Below are positions 10,994 through 23,400 of a stretch of DNA of 64,000 bases, piece by piece. Source of the stretch: Botryotinia globosa (taxonomy: Eukaryota; Ascomycota; Leotiomycetes; Helotiales; Sclerotiniaceae); assembly GCA_014898425.1 (NCBI GenBank), contig RCSZ01000013.1, positions 1,605,501 through 1,669,500 of the forward strand. The letters are read 5' to 3'. Every line of letters starts with the position of its first letter. Position 1 is the stretch's first letter. The translations under genes and the position numbers were made by a program. Under the pieces are notes generated by a model. The model did not search any database. It was not told where the DNA came from and worked only from the letters and a program-made list of their open reading frames with translations.

Positions 10994-12439
10994 TCACGAC
11001 ATTCCCCAGACTTCCGCATCAACTTTCCAACCCCAATAATCATGTTCCGTCTTTTCCAACGGCATCAAGAAAGGCCATGGACCTTTTCTTAGTACATAGT
11101 TTTCCAACAACTTCGCAAACGTTATGTCTGTCCCCGGAACAGTATTCCAATTCCAGTCATATATATTTTTCCTATCGTCATACGTCAGAAGTTCGAATTT
11201 TTGGAGCGAGAGATTGTCTCTCAAAGAGGTAAGCATTTCTTTCCATTGAGATCGTGTGAGATGATTCCAGCCGCTACCAGGTCCGCATCCATATCCTCCA
11301 CTAAGATGTAAGTTCTTGAGAGTAGACCGATGTCGCTCGAGGAATGAAATGAGAAGGGATCCTGGAATATCTGTTTGATGAAGACGAAGACTTTCCAATC
11401 GAGGGATTGTGATGCTATAGAATGAATTTTTCCATGCAATTTGAAAGTCCGGTGTCATGCTTGTAGAGAGATTCATCACAAACATTAAATCTAATCTCCG
11501 AAGACGCTGTGCCGAAATCAAAAGATCGATGATTCTTTGAGCAACGAGCGAATCCTGCCAGGATGTAAATCCATAGTCCCAGAATCCAATAGATAATTGC
11601 TCAAGAGGAGTGACTAGACCACTGAGAGATCTGTATGGATGGCCAGAAAACTCGGATAAAAGACAAAGTCGATGCAGAGAGGGCTGTAGGGGAATGAAAG
11701 GAGGAGATCCCAATTCCTGGGATGATAGACAATCCATGGGTAGGCAGTCAAATTCAACGGACAAAAGTTCTACACCCGCCGCATTGATCGCTGCTACAAT
11801 AGAAGTGTAATACCATTGAGAGAGATCATCTGCCATAAATTGTGTTCGCTCTTCTTCGATTGTCGAGTTCCAACTGGGAATCCATGTTGAAGTTGATTGA
11901 AACATTTCTTCCGAAAGCGGATAGCTAAGTGAGGTGATCGTGAGGCTTTTGAAATTAGGAAGGTTGCTGAAAGCTTTTGCCAAGTGAACGGGATCACAGA
12001 AGCCAGGCTCATTAGCGATTCGTCTCCGAAGAATTTCTCTCGCATCTGAAAAGTAAAAAGTCCATTTCCTCGCATCACTCGAATCTAGAAATATGACTAT
12101 CGATTTGATTGTTTGAGCTAGATGCGGGCATTCAGATACTTCACGCAGCCTCTCCATATCTGTTGGTTGACAATGAGGGTGAAGTTTGAAGCCATCTCGG
12201 AATAGTCTCTCGGTCCCGGTTATAGCCCAAGCTCGAGAGGTCAATCTTAAAGATCCTGCATCTTTGATATCAAGGTGATTGAAAATTTGCGCTTTGATTT
12301 CAGATGGGAGATCTAGGTCGAGAACGGGGCCGAGAAGGGGGTCGAGACTGAAATTTGAGATTGCGAGTGCTTCTTCTTTTTTGGGCAATCTTCGTGATGT
12401 TGATCTTTGGAGTTGTTGTGCGTTCATCAGGGCAGGCAT
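10994..12439 (-). CDS. F-box domain protein
   Basis: Single-exon frame of 481 residues. The F-box lies at about residues 42-82: LDLPSEIKAQIFNHLDIKDAGS-type sequence, then LRLTSRAW and ERLF. F-box proteins are substrate receptors of SCF ubiquitin ligases, docking on Skp1 through this motif. The rest is leucine-rich with repeated LxxLxL-like stretches (LRRLDLMF, LESLRLHQT, LKNLHLSGGYG) resembling irregular leucine-rich repeats, a common substrate-binding arrangement. Two candidate starts exist (ATG at 12439 and residue 5); both precede the F-box. The target is unknown. Similar orphan F-box genes are numerous in filamentous ascomycetes. Confidence 0.85.
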   Translation of the reverse strand: MPALMNAQQLQRSTSRRLPKKEEALAISNFSLDPLLGPVLDLDLPSEIKAQIFNHLDIKDAGSLRLTSRAWAITGTERLFRDGFKLHPHCQPTDMERLREVSECPHLAQTIKSIVIFLDSSDARKWTFYFSDAREILRRRIANEPGFCDPVHLAKAFSNLPNFKSLTITSLSYPLSEEMFQSTSTWIPSWNSTIEEERTQFMADDLSQWYYTSIVAAINAAGVELLSVEFDCLPMDCLSSQELGSPPFIPLQPSLHRLCLLSEFSGHPYRSLSGLVTPLEQLSIGFWDYGFTSWQDSLVAQRIIDLLISAQRLRRLDLMFVMNLSTSMTPDFQIAWKNSFYSITIPRLESLRLHQTDIPGSLLISFLERHRSTLKNLHLSGGYGCGPGSGWNHLTRSQWKEMLTSLRDNLSLQKFELLTYDDRKNIYDWNWNTVPGTDITFAKLLENYVLRKGPWPFLMPLEKTEHDYWGWKVDAEVWGMS

Positions 12440-13074
12440 TAGTTAGAAATGAGGCACAAACAACAAAAATAGATAATGATACAACGAGAGTTGATAGGAG
12501 TAGAGTGGACATAAGCATGCCAAAATTGAGAGCACAAAGGATTCTATGAGTTTAGGAATGTCGTTGAAAGCGAATAAAATTCGATTTAATAAAAAAGCCA
12601 AAGAATAAAAGGAAAGAACGACCAAGAAAGCAGGCAAATCTTAATACCACTGGTATATTGTAAATAGCCTACGATATCTATTCAAATTCTTTGGGGTCTA
12701 AGATGCCACGAGTTGATGAGAGTATCACCAATATCGAACAGTTTCCCTGAATTTGAAATACACGAAACCAAACTCATGAACGAAAAGCTTTTGACGAAGT
12801 ATCATTGATGCAAGGCACCATCTCCTTAACCAAACGCCTGTCTGCAGACAACCTAGCCAATATGCATGACATTTTTACTGTTCCCCATTACATCCAAATT
12901 TAATTGCTCGTACGTCGATGTATTCCGCAAAGTTTCCCAAATGCCAATCGATATCAAAATGCCAAAACTCCATTGCCCGGCGATGGTATTCATTTGTTCT
13001 CGCAAGCTGCCCAATATCCAAAATAACCCATGAGCCTGCGATAACTCCTATTACCCACAATTCCAGCCATAACT
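12440..13074. other. Intergenic
   Basis: No gene seen. This holds the 5' flank of the F-box gene and the 3' flank of the CYSTM gene. Confidence 0.5.
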
Positions 13075-13434
13075 TCACATCACGCTGCAACCACAACAAC
13101 AGCAAGCTGTCGCACATCCTGCAAAACATCCCAGAGCGACATCATCTTTGTTGTGTTTCTTTTCGACCTTTTGTTGCTGAACATATACCACTTCCCTCGG
13201 ACCTCCCTTTCCATCAGTCATTAGGTATGTAGGTTGAGGTTGAGCTGGCGCCTTGTATTCGTATTCTTGGGTGTAGACCGGTGGCATATTTGCGACATCT
13301 GCTGGTTCACGATCCCAGAGACTTTTTTGAGGCTTTTGGGGTTGATGTGCCATCTTTGACTGTGAATGATAATTGTGAATCTGTTGGGTTTCCGCTGGTG
13401 ATTGGGTTGATGAAGGCGGTTTGGGGTTTGACAT
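13075..13434 (-). CDS. CYSTM-type cysteine-rich tail protein
   Basis: 119-aa single-exon protein starting at the ATG at 13434; a second ATG at residue 28 is also possible. The N-terminal two thirds are polar and rich in Pro/Gln/Lys with a tyrosine-rich patch (PPVYTQEYEYKAP). The C-terminus (about residues 100-119) reads LGCFAGCATACCCCGCSVM, seven cysteines in a short hydrophobic tail ending at the C-terminus. That architecture defines the CYSTM module, found across eukaryotes in small membrane-associated stress-tolerance proteins. The tail probably inserts in, or is palmitoylated at, the plasma membrane. Specific function is unknown. Confidence 0.75.
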   Translation of the reverse strand: MSNPKPPSSTQSPAETQQIHNYHSQSKMAHQPQKPQKSLWDREPADVANMPPVYTQEYEYKAPAQPQPTYLMTDGKGGPREVVYVQQQKVEKKHNKDDVALGCFAGCATACCCCGCSVM

Positions 13435-15000
13435 TTATTAGATATTGAAAGGTCTGACGCTGAATTTGTTCCCTATCACCGTCCCAAGCCTTTATGATTC
13501 ACTTCAATCTTCCCTTGCTGTGATGTCGTACGTTTGTGAGTCAATTAAGCAGCCAGATTACATTCACTTCCAGCATGAGAACAAAATAAGGGTAGCAAGG
13601 AGATTAATACTTATCCTATTCATTTCATTTCCTTCCATGATCTTATTCTCACCCAACAATAGGCTGAGAAGGAACCTGACTTGTGTCTCTGCTGGACAAC
13701 TCAGCCTCTTGCCACATCCAATCATGAAGGATGCCCAGGTGATGATCAAAAATGAGGTTGCACATTGGAGGCGGTGCCAAGCAATTTTAGGAAAAGGATC
13801 AGTTGATACGGTGCAAGGATCTTACATAAGCAAATGAGGTTGATTACCGGTACTCGATCAGACCACAATACCTTCCCTTCTTCAATGACATTACCCTAAC
13901 CCTAACAAGAAATCCTCGATAGAACAAATCCTACTCTTTTGGTCTTCTAGAATATTTGAATAAGGGGGGAGAATTCATCTAAACCTTAAACTATCGACGC
14001 CAATCACGACTCCACTTCGAATTATTAGTTGTCGATCAATGCGGTCCGGCTTCTACTCCTCGACCACTGGTGGACCTACATTTGCTCTAAATACTTTATT
14101 GGTCTTAGGTTTCCCGGCATACGAAAATAGACATGCCACCTCGAGGTCCGCGATTACAATTCAAGCCACTTTTCTACCTCATCGCCTTCCCCTTGCTCAT
14201 ATCGAGCGTTCGAAAGCCTCACGTGCCTTCCCACAAGAAGATATAGACATTGTATCTTCGTGACTCGTGGAGCCCGTAGGGTATAGGGAGACCAAAATAG
14301 ATTGTGCATAAGGCTGAGGTGGCGATATCTGGATAAGGATGAGGCTCATAGTCTAGGATGTGTTTTGAGATGACCTCGGGAACCGCTGTTGGACTCAAAA
14401 CACACGATGTGTCAGCCTCAGCCTTTTGACCCCACAATTTAAGACTCAAGTTGTTTCCTAGACCGGGTCAAATAGTTGGTCTGAATCTAAACCCAAATGG
14501 TTGGAACGAACATGGCTAGGCAATCTAAATTCTACTTTCGGGCGTGTTCCTTGACCTGGGATATGGATGATAATGTTAGGCATGGCGAGAGGGTAGAAAC
14601 ACTCCCCGAACGAAGCTGGGTGAAGAACCAAATCTGTAAGACTTCCGAAGTCGATTATACCAAGTTCCAAATGCCACGGCGATGCTTATGCTACGAGGAA
14701 AATCTCATATGTCTTGGAGCGTGGTATTCAGCTCTCAAAACGAACTTCCAAACAAAAATCATCCCCCGTCTCAGCTCCACGACATCAATTTTCAAGTCCA
14801 ACATCGAAAAGAGATACGACGTTAGATTGCACTTCAATCATCTAGTAGCAGTTTCTTAAGAGAGATGGCGTGTTATGACGAGACGTGAGTTGAGCAACGA
14901 ACTTATATAGCGAAACCCTACTGCTTTTACTCGTGCAAAATTGGGCTTGTCAAGGAGAGGCGGCTTTTCCTTTCTGTGACCCCAACTCAGTGTAGACAAT
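13435..15000. other. Intergenic bordering the first AT-rich block
   Basis: Short ATG-initiated frames occur at 14039-14263 and 14497-14859 (+). They have no recognisable domain and I do not call them. A short telomere-like stretch (TACCCTAACCCTAAC) sits at 13892-13906. Composition falls sharply to AT-rich after about 15000. Confidence 0.4.
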
Positions 15001-17999
15001 AGTATTTCCCGTATTCTGTATACGAGTTAGTTTAATGATACATATCGAATTTTTTTGAAATACATATATATATAATATAGAATTCAATACCACTAGAAAT
15101 ATTCAATATCATTCTAATATTAAATACTATTAATAAAATACAAAAATACAAATTTCTAATTGACACAAAATAAATCGAAATATACAAATTTGAAATTATT
15201 CTTAGATTTTAATAATATCAAATTCTATATTCAATTGAATTATTATTAATTAATAATAAATCATTAATATTATTAAATATTTTGATATTTTTGATATATT
15301 TGAATATAAATATTGATATTATAATATTGTTTTTATAAATTTGATTGTTTTGAGAGTTTTAAAAATGATTAATAAAATAATGATTTTGTTAAATTTCTTA
15401 TTATTTAATTATATAAAATCCCTTGATTTTATATAGATAATTATTCATTTTATTATTCTATTTTACTTTTAATTCTTCAAAATGTTTTCTACTTATACAT
15501 CTAATATTTTAAATTCTATAAATTCTATTCTTTATAAAGAAAACTCTTAATCTAATCAATTTCTATTTTCTATTAAAATCTTTATTTGAATTGAATTTAC
15601 TGAATTTTTACAAAATAATCCTTTTAATCTTGATTCTCTAATTTTATTATTTATATTATTATTTATATTATTATTTAATATCGAAGGTTTCAAAGCATTT
15701 ATAAATTCTATAATATTAATAATTTATTATTGATAAATATAGATTTGGAAATATATATTGAATAAGGATTCCCAAATAGTATATCTTATTAAAAAGAGTA
15801 AAGTAGAATAAAAATATAATTATTGTAGAATTAGATATTTTGAAATAGGTAGTATTTGTATTATATTAGTATATTTTTGAAGTATATATTAAATCACTAA
15901 TATTTTAGTTTGAAAAGAGTGTTTTCAATGTATATAAGCTATTATTAAGTAAGCTTTTTCTAATATATATAAAATCGTTTTTTTTAAATATAGGAGAATA
16001 ATTGATAAAAAGGAAGATTTTAGTAATTTGTCTGAATTTTATATTATTAATCCTCAAATTCTTAAAATTCTTATAATTTGATTCTTTATTTGATACTTTT
16101 TGTTTTTTAATCTTTTCGAATATAACGAATTTCAAACTTTTCTTATTTATTTCAATAAATAATCGAATATTTGGATTTCTAGCTTTTATTATATTATTTC
16201 GGAATGGATTATTCGGAATTTCAATAAAAACAAGCTCAAAATAAAATAAGAAATGTATTCTTCTTATAGCAAAATTTATATTATTTACAATACCTAAATC
16301 TCCTCTAATAGATATAGTGTTTTTGATACTAAGATTCAATTTATTAATAAAATAAACAAATTGTAAACTATTACTCTTATACTACAAAAGATTAAAAGAT
16401 ATTATATAAATGAAAATCTTATAAAACTTCTATTTAATAAAATTAATAAATAAGGAATTAGAAATAAATTGAGATATTTAATAATAAATAATATATCGAA
16501 TAATGATATTTTATATATTCATTTTTCAAATTATAAATTTTATTCTTTTTATCTTATATTTTATTCTTAATTTTATTAATATTTTTATATATTTGTTAGA
16601 TCTTAGCAATAAAAATAATATCAAATAAAATCCAATATAGAATAGAATTCGATATAATATATATAATATCAATCTTTTTATAAAAACATTTTTATTTAAA
16701 GATTTTATATTTAAAGATTAAGTTTTTGATTTGAATTATAATCTCAAAGCTTTTATATATAATATTAATTTAATCTCAAAATTCAATTACAAATATTAAA
16801 AGAAAAAAGATATAATAAATAAATATTATAATTTTATTATCAAAATTAGTAATTCCCTTTGTTTATTATAATAATAAAATAGATTAATAGAAAAGCGATT
16901 TACAAAAAATAACTTAATTCAATAGAATTCTATTAATAATTTTCTTTTAATATTTCTTATATTTTAGATATATCATATATATAAGAAATAATGAATTCGA
17001 TATTTAAATAAACTTTTTATAAAGTTTGAATTAATAAATAATGATTTTAATTAATTGCAAAATATTTATTACTTTTTAAATACTTTAAAAAATATAATAA
17101 AGTTTATTGAAAATAATAATATTATTTTTAAAAAAGTGCTTTTTATAATAGAGTTTTTATTATAGCATTTAGAAAAGAGAAAGATATAATATACATTCTT
17201 TATTTATATATTTTTTATTTATATATTTCTTATTTTTTATCTTTTTATTTTATACCTTTTTATTTTATATTTTTTTATTCTATATCTCTTTATTTGTTTA
17301 TTCTATTTATATTTAATTATATTTAAATTACCCATACAAATAATTTATTTTTAAATTTTTATATTAATAATAAATAAATAAAACTCGAAAAAAAAATTTA
17401 TTAATAGATTATTATATTATATTATTATTATTATACTAAATCCCTTCCAAAAATGATTATATTTCGAAGAATCTTAAAAAAAATTTATTCATTATAAATT
17501 GAAAAATAAAAAAATAATATTGAGAGATTTTGGAAGGAATATTATAAACTAGATTTTGAAAATTCATTTCAATCAATATTCAAAGAAACCTCCCCAAATA
17601 TATTAATTATATACTTACAAACTAAAAAAACATCTCATCATTTAATAAATAAATATACAAAACATCTTGTTATTTTCTTTTTTGAATACATTCAAAATCC
17701 TTACCAGGGGCCTGCGAGCCCCCGGACCCCTTGCTTTTTGAGAAAGTATTATATAATTATATTTATTATTATAAAAATCTAAAAGAGAAATTTTATTGAA
17801 AGCTTGTAGGCGAAGTCGGTTTACCTCTTTTTTTTTTTTTTTTTTTTTTTTAGTAAATCATTTCACTTCGAATCATCAATTATATTACTAAACTACGAAA
17901 GCTATAATATTAAAATAATTTTTATTAATTTTAGGCTCACTATATTCAATATAACCCTCTTTTAATTAATTATATAAGCTCTAATTATATCTATACTAA

Positions 18000-18365
18000 T
18001 CAAACTTTAACTCTATGAAAAACCCTTAGTTTTGAAGCTAGCAATATAAAAAATATATCATTTAAAAGCTCTTAGCTTCTTATATATAGTTACTACTTTT
18101 CTTTTTTTTCTTTTAATTTATATTAGTTTGAATAAACTAATTTAAATGATTTCATTGAAAAAATCTAGAATTTTATATTATAAAATTTATATTATTTCAA
18201 TTTAAACTCTTTATAAAACCCTTAGTTTTAAAGCTAGCAATATAAAAAATATATTATTTGAAAACCTTTAGCTTTTTATATATGGTTATTACTTTTCTTT
18301 TTTTTTATTCAATTTATATTAACTTAAATAAACTAATTTAAATGATTTTGTTGAAAAAATAAGGA
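18000..18365. repeat. Two-copy tandem repeat, 196-bp period, RIP-mutated
   Basis: Two adjacent copies offset by 196 bp. Each contains AACCCTTAGTTTT, then AGCTAGCAATATAAAAAATA, then a TTATATAT(A/G)GTTA segment and a TAAACTAATTTAAATGATTT segment. In the best-aligned core the differences are almost all C/T or G/A. Confidence 0.75.
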
Positions 18366-18369
18366 ATTG

Positions 18370-18507
18370 TGTTATAGCCACAATGCTAAGAAAGTCGAGC
18401 CAATCAGATTGTTTGAATTGAATCAATTAAATCGTTTGAATTAGGTCTCACTAAACAAGATTCTCTTTTTTCGTATTTATATATACCTTCGGCCCTCGCA
18501 GGCAACA
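18370..18507. mobile_element. Possible solo LTR
   Basis: A 138-bp stretch of ordinary composition inside AT-rich DNA starts TGTTATAGCC and ends GGCAACA, so it has the TG...CA ends and the short imperfect inverted termini (TGTT...AACA) of a retrotransposon LTR. I did not find a partner LTR, a primer-binding site or a convincing 5-bp target duplication. Confidence 0.3.
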
Positions 18508-19158
18508 AGAATATTAAGGAGATAAACCTCCAATAAATAATAATTTGATTTTATATAATAATAATTATATTCTAATTTAAGCAAAATAATATTTGATTTA
18601 TTTAATATCTTTAGTACATCTATTCCTATCGAATACTTATTCTTTTCTACAAAGATTACTATTATTACAAAACGAAATAAACTTCAAATTATAATTATTA
18701 AAAGAATAGAATATTTGAAATTATAATTAGATTTAAATTTGTAAATAAAAGATAATATAGAATTTGAGAATTTGAATAAATAAAAGATAGGAATTATTCT
18801 TTTAGATAGTGTTTTATTATTATTTGAATTTTATTAAAATTAATTTTGATTTTAATATTATCTTTTAAATATTTTTAGATTTTTATATTTCAATTTTTCT
18901 ATATATCTTTGTATATATCCATTTGAATAATATTTATAGTAATGAATATTCATCTTTCTAATATACACTATTTATTGTATTAAAAGTTTTATATACATTA
19001 TTATAATATTATAGTATACTAATGCCTACACTGCCCCAACTTCGATCCTGAGACTTCTCTTCTTACTCTCATCACAATCCAAGTTTGTATAGAAGTCAGA
19101 TAGCGGTTTATTGCAACAGTGGGCGCCTCTTCATTTCTTCGAATGCAGAGCCATCGGT

Positions 19159-19455
19159 CTAATCTTGTGTGGGGGAAGATTCATTGCCCTGTTTCCTAAT
19201 AAAGAAAGGCTCTAAATTCTCAAGAAATACTTGAATGGCTTGAAGTGTTGATATCATTGTGATGTTCACAAACTTCCTGTATTGAACACTTTGTTTGATC
19301 CAATAAACTAAATGATTACATGCCCTGGTTTTGTGTAAAGCCTCTCTACCCCAGTCACATTTTCTTCTTGTCATAGAATTAGCGCTGCGGCTGTCACTTT
19401 GAAGCCTGGATATCAGGTTCACTACTTCTCTTTTCGTTTTCCTATTGGTCGCCAT
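19159..19455 (-). CDS. Hypothetical 98-aa protein
   Basis: Single frame with an ATG at 19455, just outside the AT-rich block, of normal composition. It is basic at the N-terminus (MATNRKTKREVVNLISRLQS), followed by a mixed helix-prone region ending QVFLENLEPFFIRKQG. I do not recognise the family. Position between decayed repeats makes a transposon-derived fragment as likely as a gene. Confidence 0.25.
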   Translation of the reverse strand: MATNRKTKREVVNLISRLQSDSRSANSMTRRKCDWGREALHKTRACNHLVYWIKQSVQYRKFVNITMISTLQAIQVFLENLEPFFIRKQGNESSPTQD

Positions 19456-19495
19456 GATACACTTAAGCTCTTAGTATTTTCTTTCGACATACCAA

Positions 19496-19605
19496 TTTCT
19501 CTCAATATACCACTTTCTCTCAATATACCACTTTCTTTCAATATACCGTTTTTCCTCAATATACCACTTTTCTTCAATATACCACTTTTCTTTCAATACA
19601 TTTCT
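19496..19605. repeat. 18-bp minisatellite
   Basis: About six imperfect units of CTCTCAATATACCACTTT in direct orientation. They differ mainly by C/T changes and by the length of the T run. Confidence 0.75.
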
Positions 19606-20005
19606 TCTGCTCTCAGACTACCTACTTTCCTTCAAATCAACCGATCCAGGGAGAATAGACTGTGAGCTTCATACATTTGCTTAAATCACTTTTCTCACAA
19701 TTGAAGTTTTATAGCAACAGGATAGCTTCAATTCTTCTCTGCTTTCTAAAGCCCTTTTACATGATAGGGCTAGAATGAGCAATCGGTGGAACATGTCTTG
19801 GAAAATGGTGTTTGTTCGTAGACTCAAATTATCGGAGAAAGATTGTTATTCATACGAAGAATGGAATTGATGAGTTCTTTTCAGCTATTCACTTATCGGC
19901 TCAGCCCTACGCATGGTTTACAACTATATTTAAGTTGCATCCATTCCCGCAACTTCAAGTCTCATCTGTATAGTGAGTGGCTCGTCGGAGCCATCGCGAG
20001 GAGTC

Positions 20006-20431
20006 GATTATCTTCTCGCTCTTAATAGGTTTGAGGTGCTGTACTTTCCGTTGCACACATACACGGACGAGATATTCATATTATTATCATTCATGTTCGT
20101 CTTTTGATCATCACTGATAGCTTTGGCTGTCATTCACGAGAGTTGTCGATTATCTTCTTGCTCTTAATAGATTTGAAATGCTATACTTTCTGTTACATAT
20201 ATATACAAACAAGATATTCATATTATTATTATTCATATTCGTCTTTTGATTATCACTGATAGTTTTGATCGTCATTTATAAGAGTTGTCGATTATCTTTT
20301 TGCTCTTAATAAATTTGAAATACTATATTTTCTATTGTATATATACATAAACAAGATATTCACATTATTATCATTCATATTCATTTTTTGATTATCACTG
20401 ATAGCTTTGGCTGTCATTTACGAGAGTTGTC
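20006..20431. repeat. Tandem triplication, 142-bp period
   Basis: Three consecutive copies begin GATTATCTT at 20006, 20148 and 20290. Each contains GCTCTTAATA, GATATTCA and TATCACTGATAG-type segments and ends with GAGTTGTCGA. Copy 1 is GC-richer (for example ACACGGACGAGATATTC), and copies 2 and 3 replace many C by T and G by A. Confidence 0.85.
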
Positions 20432-23400
20432 GAATGATACAATTTCTCTTTGAATATGACTCTATCTTTCTAGCGTGAAGATTGACTTGGGACCTGAGAC
20501 AGATTTACGTAGGTAGACAAGATTCTGACGCTCTCTCTACTTCTACAGGAAGGTTGATCGCCCTAGCGGTGCTTCTCTCGCCTGTCTCATGATTGAAATG
20601 ATGAATGAATTGATTCTCTATGCAAATCTCTTATATACCCCTGTACGACCTCGAATAATATATCTCTATCAAACATTCACTATAAAGATTCTCCACTCTC
20701 ACTTCTTCATATCCAGGGAGCGATATCTTGGATATATAAAATTGACGTTTATCATATTAGACTGGTTTTCCATATCATCATGATCGTTGGAGATCACACT
20801 GGGCTAACAAGGAGAATAGTGAAGCGCGTTTTGAATCTTACAAGTTTCCAAATCGCGGTACTAGAAGAGTCAGTTCTAGTTCGAGTGGGCAGTGTAATTT
20901 TGGTTCTGTCGCTACACATAGTTTTTTTTGCTGGAGCTTGCTATTATTGTCGCTGAATAGCTACGTAATTTAACGCCGTCTGGAGAATTCATATTTGCTA
21001 CGTTTTGTCGAAATAGCGATGATGAGAATCAAAATAGATTCAAGCTTTGTTACTGCAAAAAACGAACAAATATCAGGTTCGAATTCGCTTGGAAGTATGC
21101 TCACGCAGACTCCTATCAGGACAGTAGTTTTTTTTACCACTCCTGACCAAAGTCCGAGCATGAATCATGGCGTGTGCCTGCGCGATGAAACTTTTGCTCT
21201 TTGTAAGATGGAGAATCGAGAACTGCTTATACGTGACTTGAAGATTCATGGGTTCCATTTTAAACCCAGCCTTCGATATTGATTTATAATTCTTACACCG
21301 AATTCTCATGAAGAAAAATATATGTATATATCCTGTTGCTGAAAGCTTGCTCCGATAGACAACTTTAAGTAGGGATGTGGAACCCCTCAAGGGGACCAAC
21401 TGCTAACGTCTACAGTTCGATGCGACCATTGTTCCATGGTGAATAGGCATAATTCCTTCTTTCAACATGTTCAGAGGAGAGTTCTCAATCGTCGTCGAGG
21501 TTATGTGCTTTTTATTGTTGTTGGGATTTATTTAATATTATAAATTTTCATTGATACATCGACTTTACTCTCTATGAAACTTTTCTTCGACTTGGAGCTG
21601 CCTCGAGGAACGGGGAGAGGCAGTGGTTGCTACATCCACACTTTGGCCATCTATATGAAATTTTGTATTCAACACGTCATTCCTATGTTTTTGAACTCTG
21701 GGTATAACTTCTTGGGACCTTGAGTCTATACCGATTCAAGTTTATTAGAGATGAGCATATATCACCACTGTCAAAATGGCGTATTCGCTATTATTGTTGA
21801 ATAATTCCACCGAAACTTTGACAAAGTTTTGGATAGCAAGCCGATGATTATAGAGCAGAATAGTAACCTAGCTCTATCACATGATAAAGTAGATTGATCT
21901 TATACAACCTTGAATGACTCTCTAGACCCTCATTAGAGTGGTTTTTCTTCGCTGATCCATGGCTGACCACATAAATCAAGTGTAGCAGAGTTATTATGTA
22001 GGGGGTTTCTAGGCCACTTGACCTTTGTGGAGGTGGATAGTGGATGCAAGTTCCTCACTTGTCCCCAATCACACACTCATGATCTCATATTTCAAACCCA
22101 ACTTTCTACATCCCAGAATATCTGACCAATCACTCAATGCGCAGCATATTCTAGCCTAAACCATTCACCAACTTCTCCCTTCTTTCTGTGTCCAAATCAT
22201 GCAGGTGCTTTTTATTATTTAAGCCACTCGTAAGTTTACTTTTCATTCATCAGTAAACGAATTAAGAATGATTGCAGGAAGCTATGTTGCTTCTGAGATA
22301 AGTAGTCTTTGCGTTCTATCAAACTTGCATAAAAGCTGCGAAACTGTAGCTATATCTTTCACAATACTGAGAGTTTCGGATAATCAGTCAAGACTGCGAA
22401 TGTCCACTGCCAAAATTCAATGATGTGAAAATAGCATTGGCGATAAAAATGGGTCAAAACTACAGTAATTCAAGAACAACAGTGTCTTTTGGACTCAAAG
22501 AAGACACTGGTAGATTACAATATTGCAAAATTAAGTTCGAGTAGGACTGTAAGGGGATGAAGAGCAAAGGCTGGTGACCGAGGTGGACGGGATATGACTT
22601 CCATACTGTAAGATCCATACTTTTTCTGAGCACATATATGAAGAATTGATACTACGAAAACGGAAGTTTATATACTGGTCGAACTTTCAACGAAGGGAAT
22701 TTTGGGTAAGCTAGCTGGAGATAGAGAGATGAAAGTGCGTGGCAACAGAGGTATAGATGGTGAATTAACCAGTTCAACACTCCGAGTTACCAATCCAGAG
22801 AGCTCCCTCGTATCACCTATATCCTTCACTATTACTCCACTTTCAAATTCATTGCCTGCTTAGAAACCACGCATCCATCTACTACTCTCCTTTTACCCGG
22901 TTTCTCATTGCTTTCATCTCACCTTCCATGTTGCCTTCTGCACGCTCTGCATAGTTGACCAGATGAGATACCCATGTCGATTCATGGGAATTAATTCAAC
23001 AAATGACTGGTGTATGAGCCGCTTTCCACGAGCTTGACTTATCCATAGGTTGAAATCGGGAGTTTAGGATAATCATAGGAGATGATATGGAGGTGCGATT
23101 GCTTGTCATTTGTTTTCATGACTGTCGTTTCCAACTTTCAATTGTTGTTGAATAACTATTTTGCAATGCTGATTTTTATATGAGCGGCAATGCCAACGGT
23201 ATCTCATTTCAAGATCTCGAAAAAATGCATCTACGAACAAGGTCTTTAGCAGAGAGCCACAAGATTCATCCCATCAACAATGACCCGCGGTACTCCACGC
23301 TTACAATTGCGCTTACTGCTTCATTATGGTTCAGCATCTGTTTATATAACACTCAAATCCAATCCTGAGTTGTACGCCCGAGCAAAAAGAGTGAAAACAT

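Larger units (their letters stand above)
15010..19020. repeat. AT-rich, RIP-decayed repeat block
   Basis: About 4 kb of extremely AT-rich sequence with stops in all frames over most of its length. One minus frame (16339-15905) is open but has the Ile/Asn/Lys/Phe bias expected of decayed AT-rich DNA. The block holds a tandem duplication differing by transitions (18000-18365), a long poly-T run (about 17829-17851), isolated GC islands at about 17704-17731 and 18488-18503, and a possible solo LTR. These features fit transposon remnants mutated by RIP. No transposase or reverse-transcriptase motif survives that I can read. Confidence 0.75.

Noticed and set aside
15905..16339. 144-codon minus-strand frame in the AT-rich block
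   Set aside because: Composition is dominated by Ile, Asn, Lys and Phe as expected from AT-rich DNA. No motif of a transposase, polymerase or endonuclease.
15010..19020. Mitochondrial DNA insertion (NUMT) as the source of the AT-rich block
   Set aside because: No recognisable cox, nad, cob, rRNA or tRNA sequence, while the duplicates show RIP-like transitions typical of nuclear repeats.
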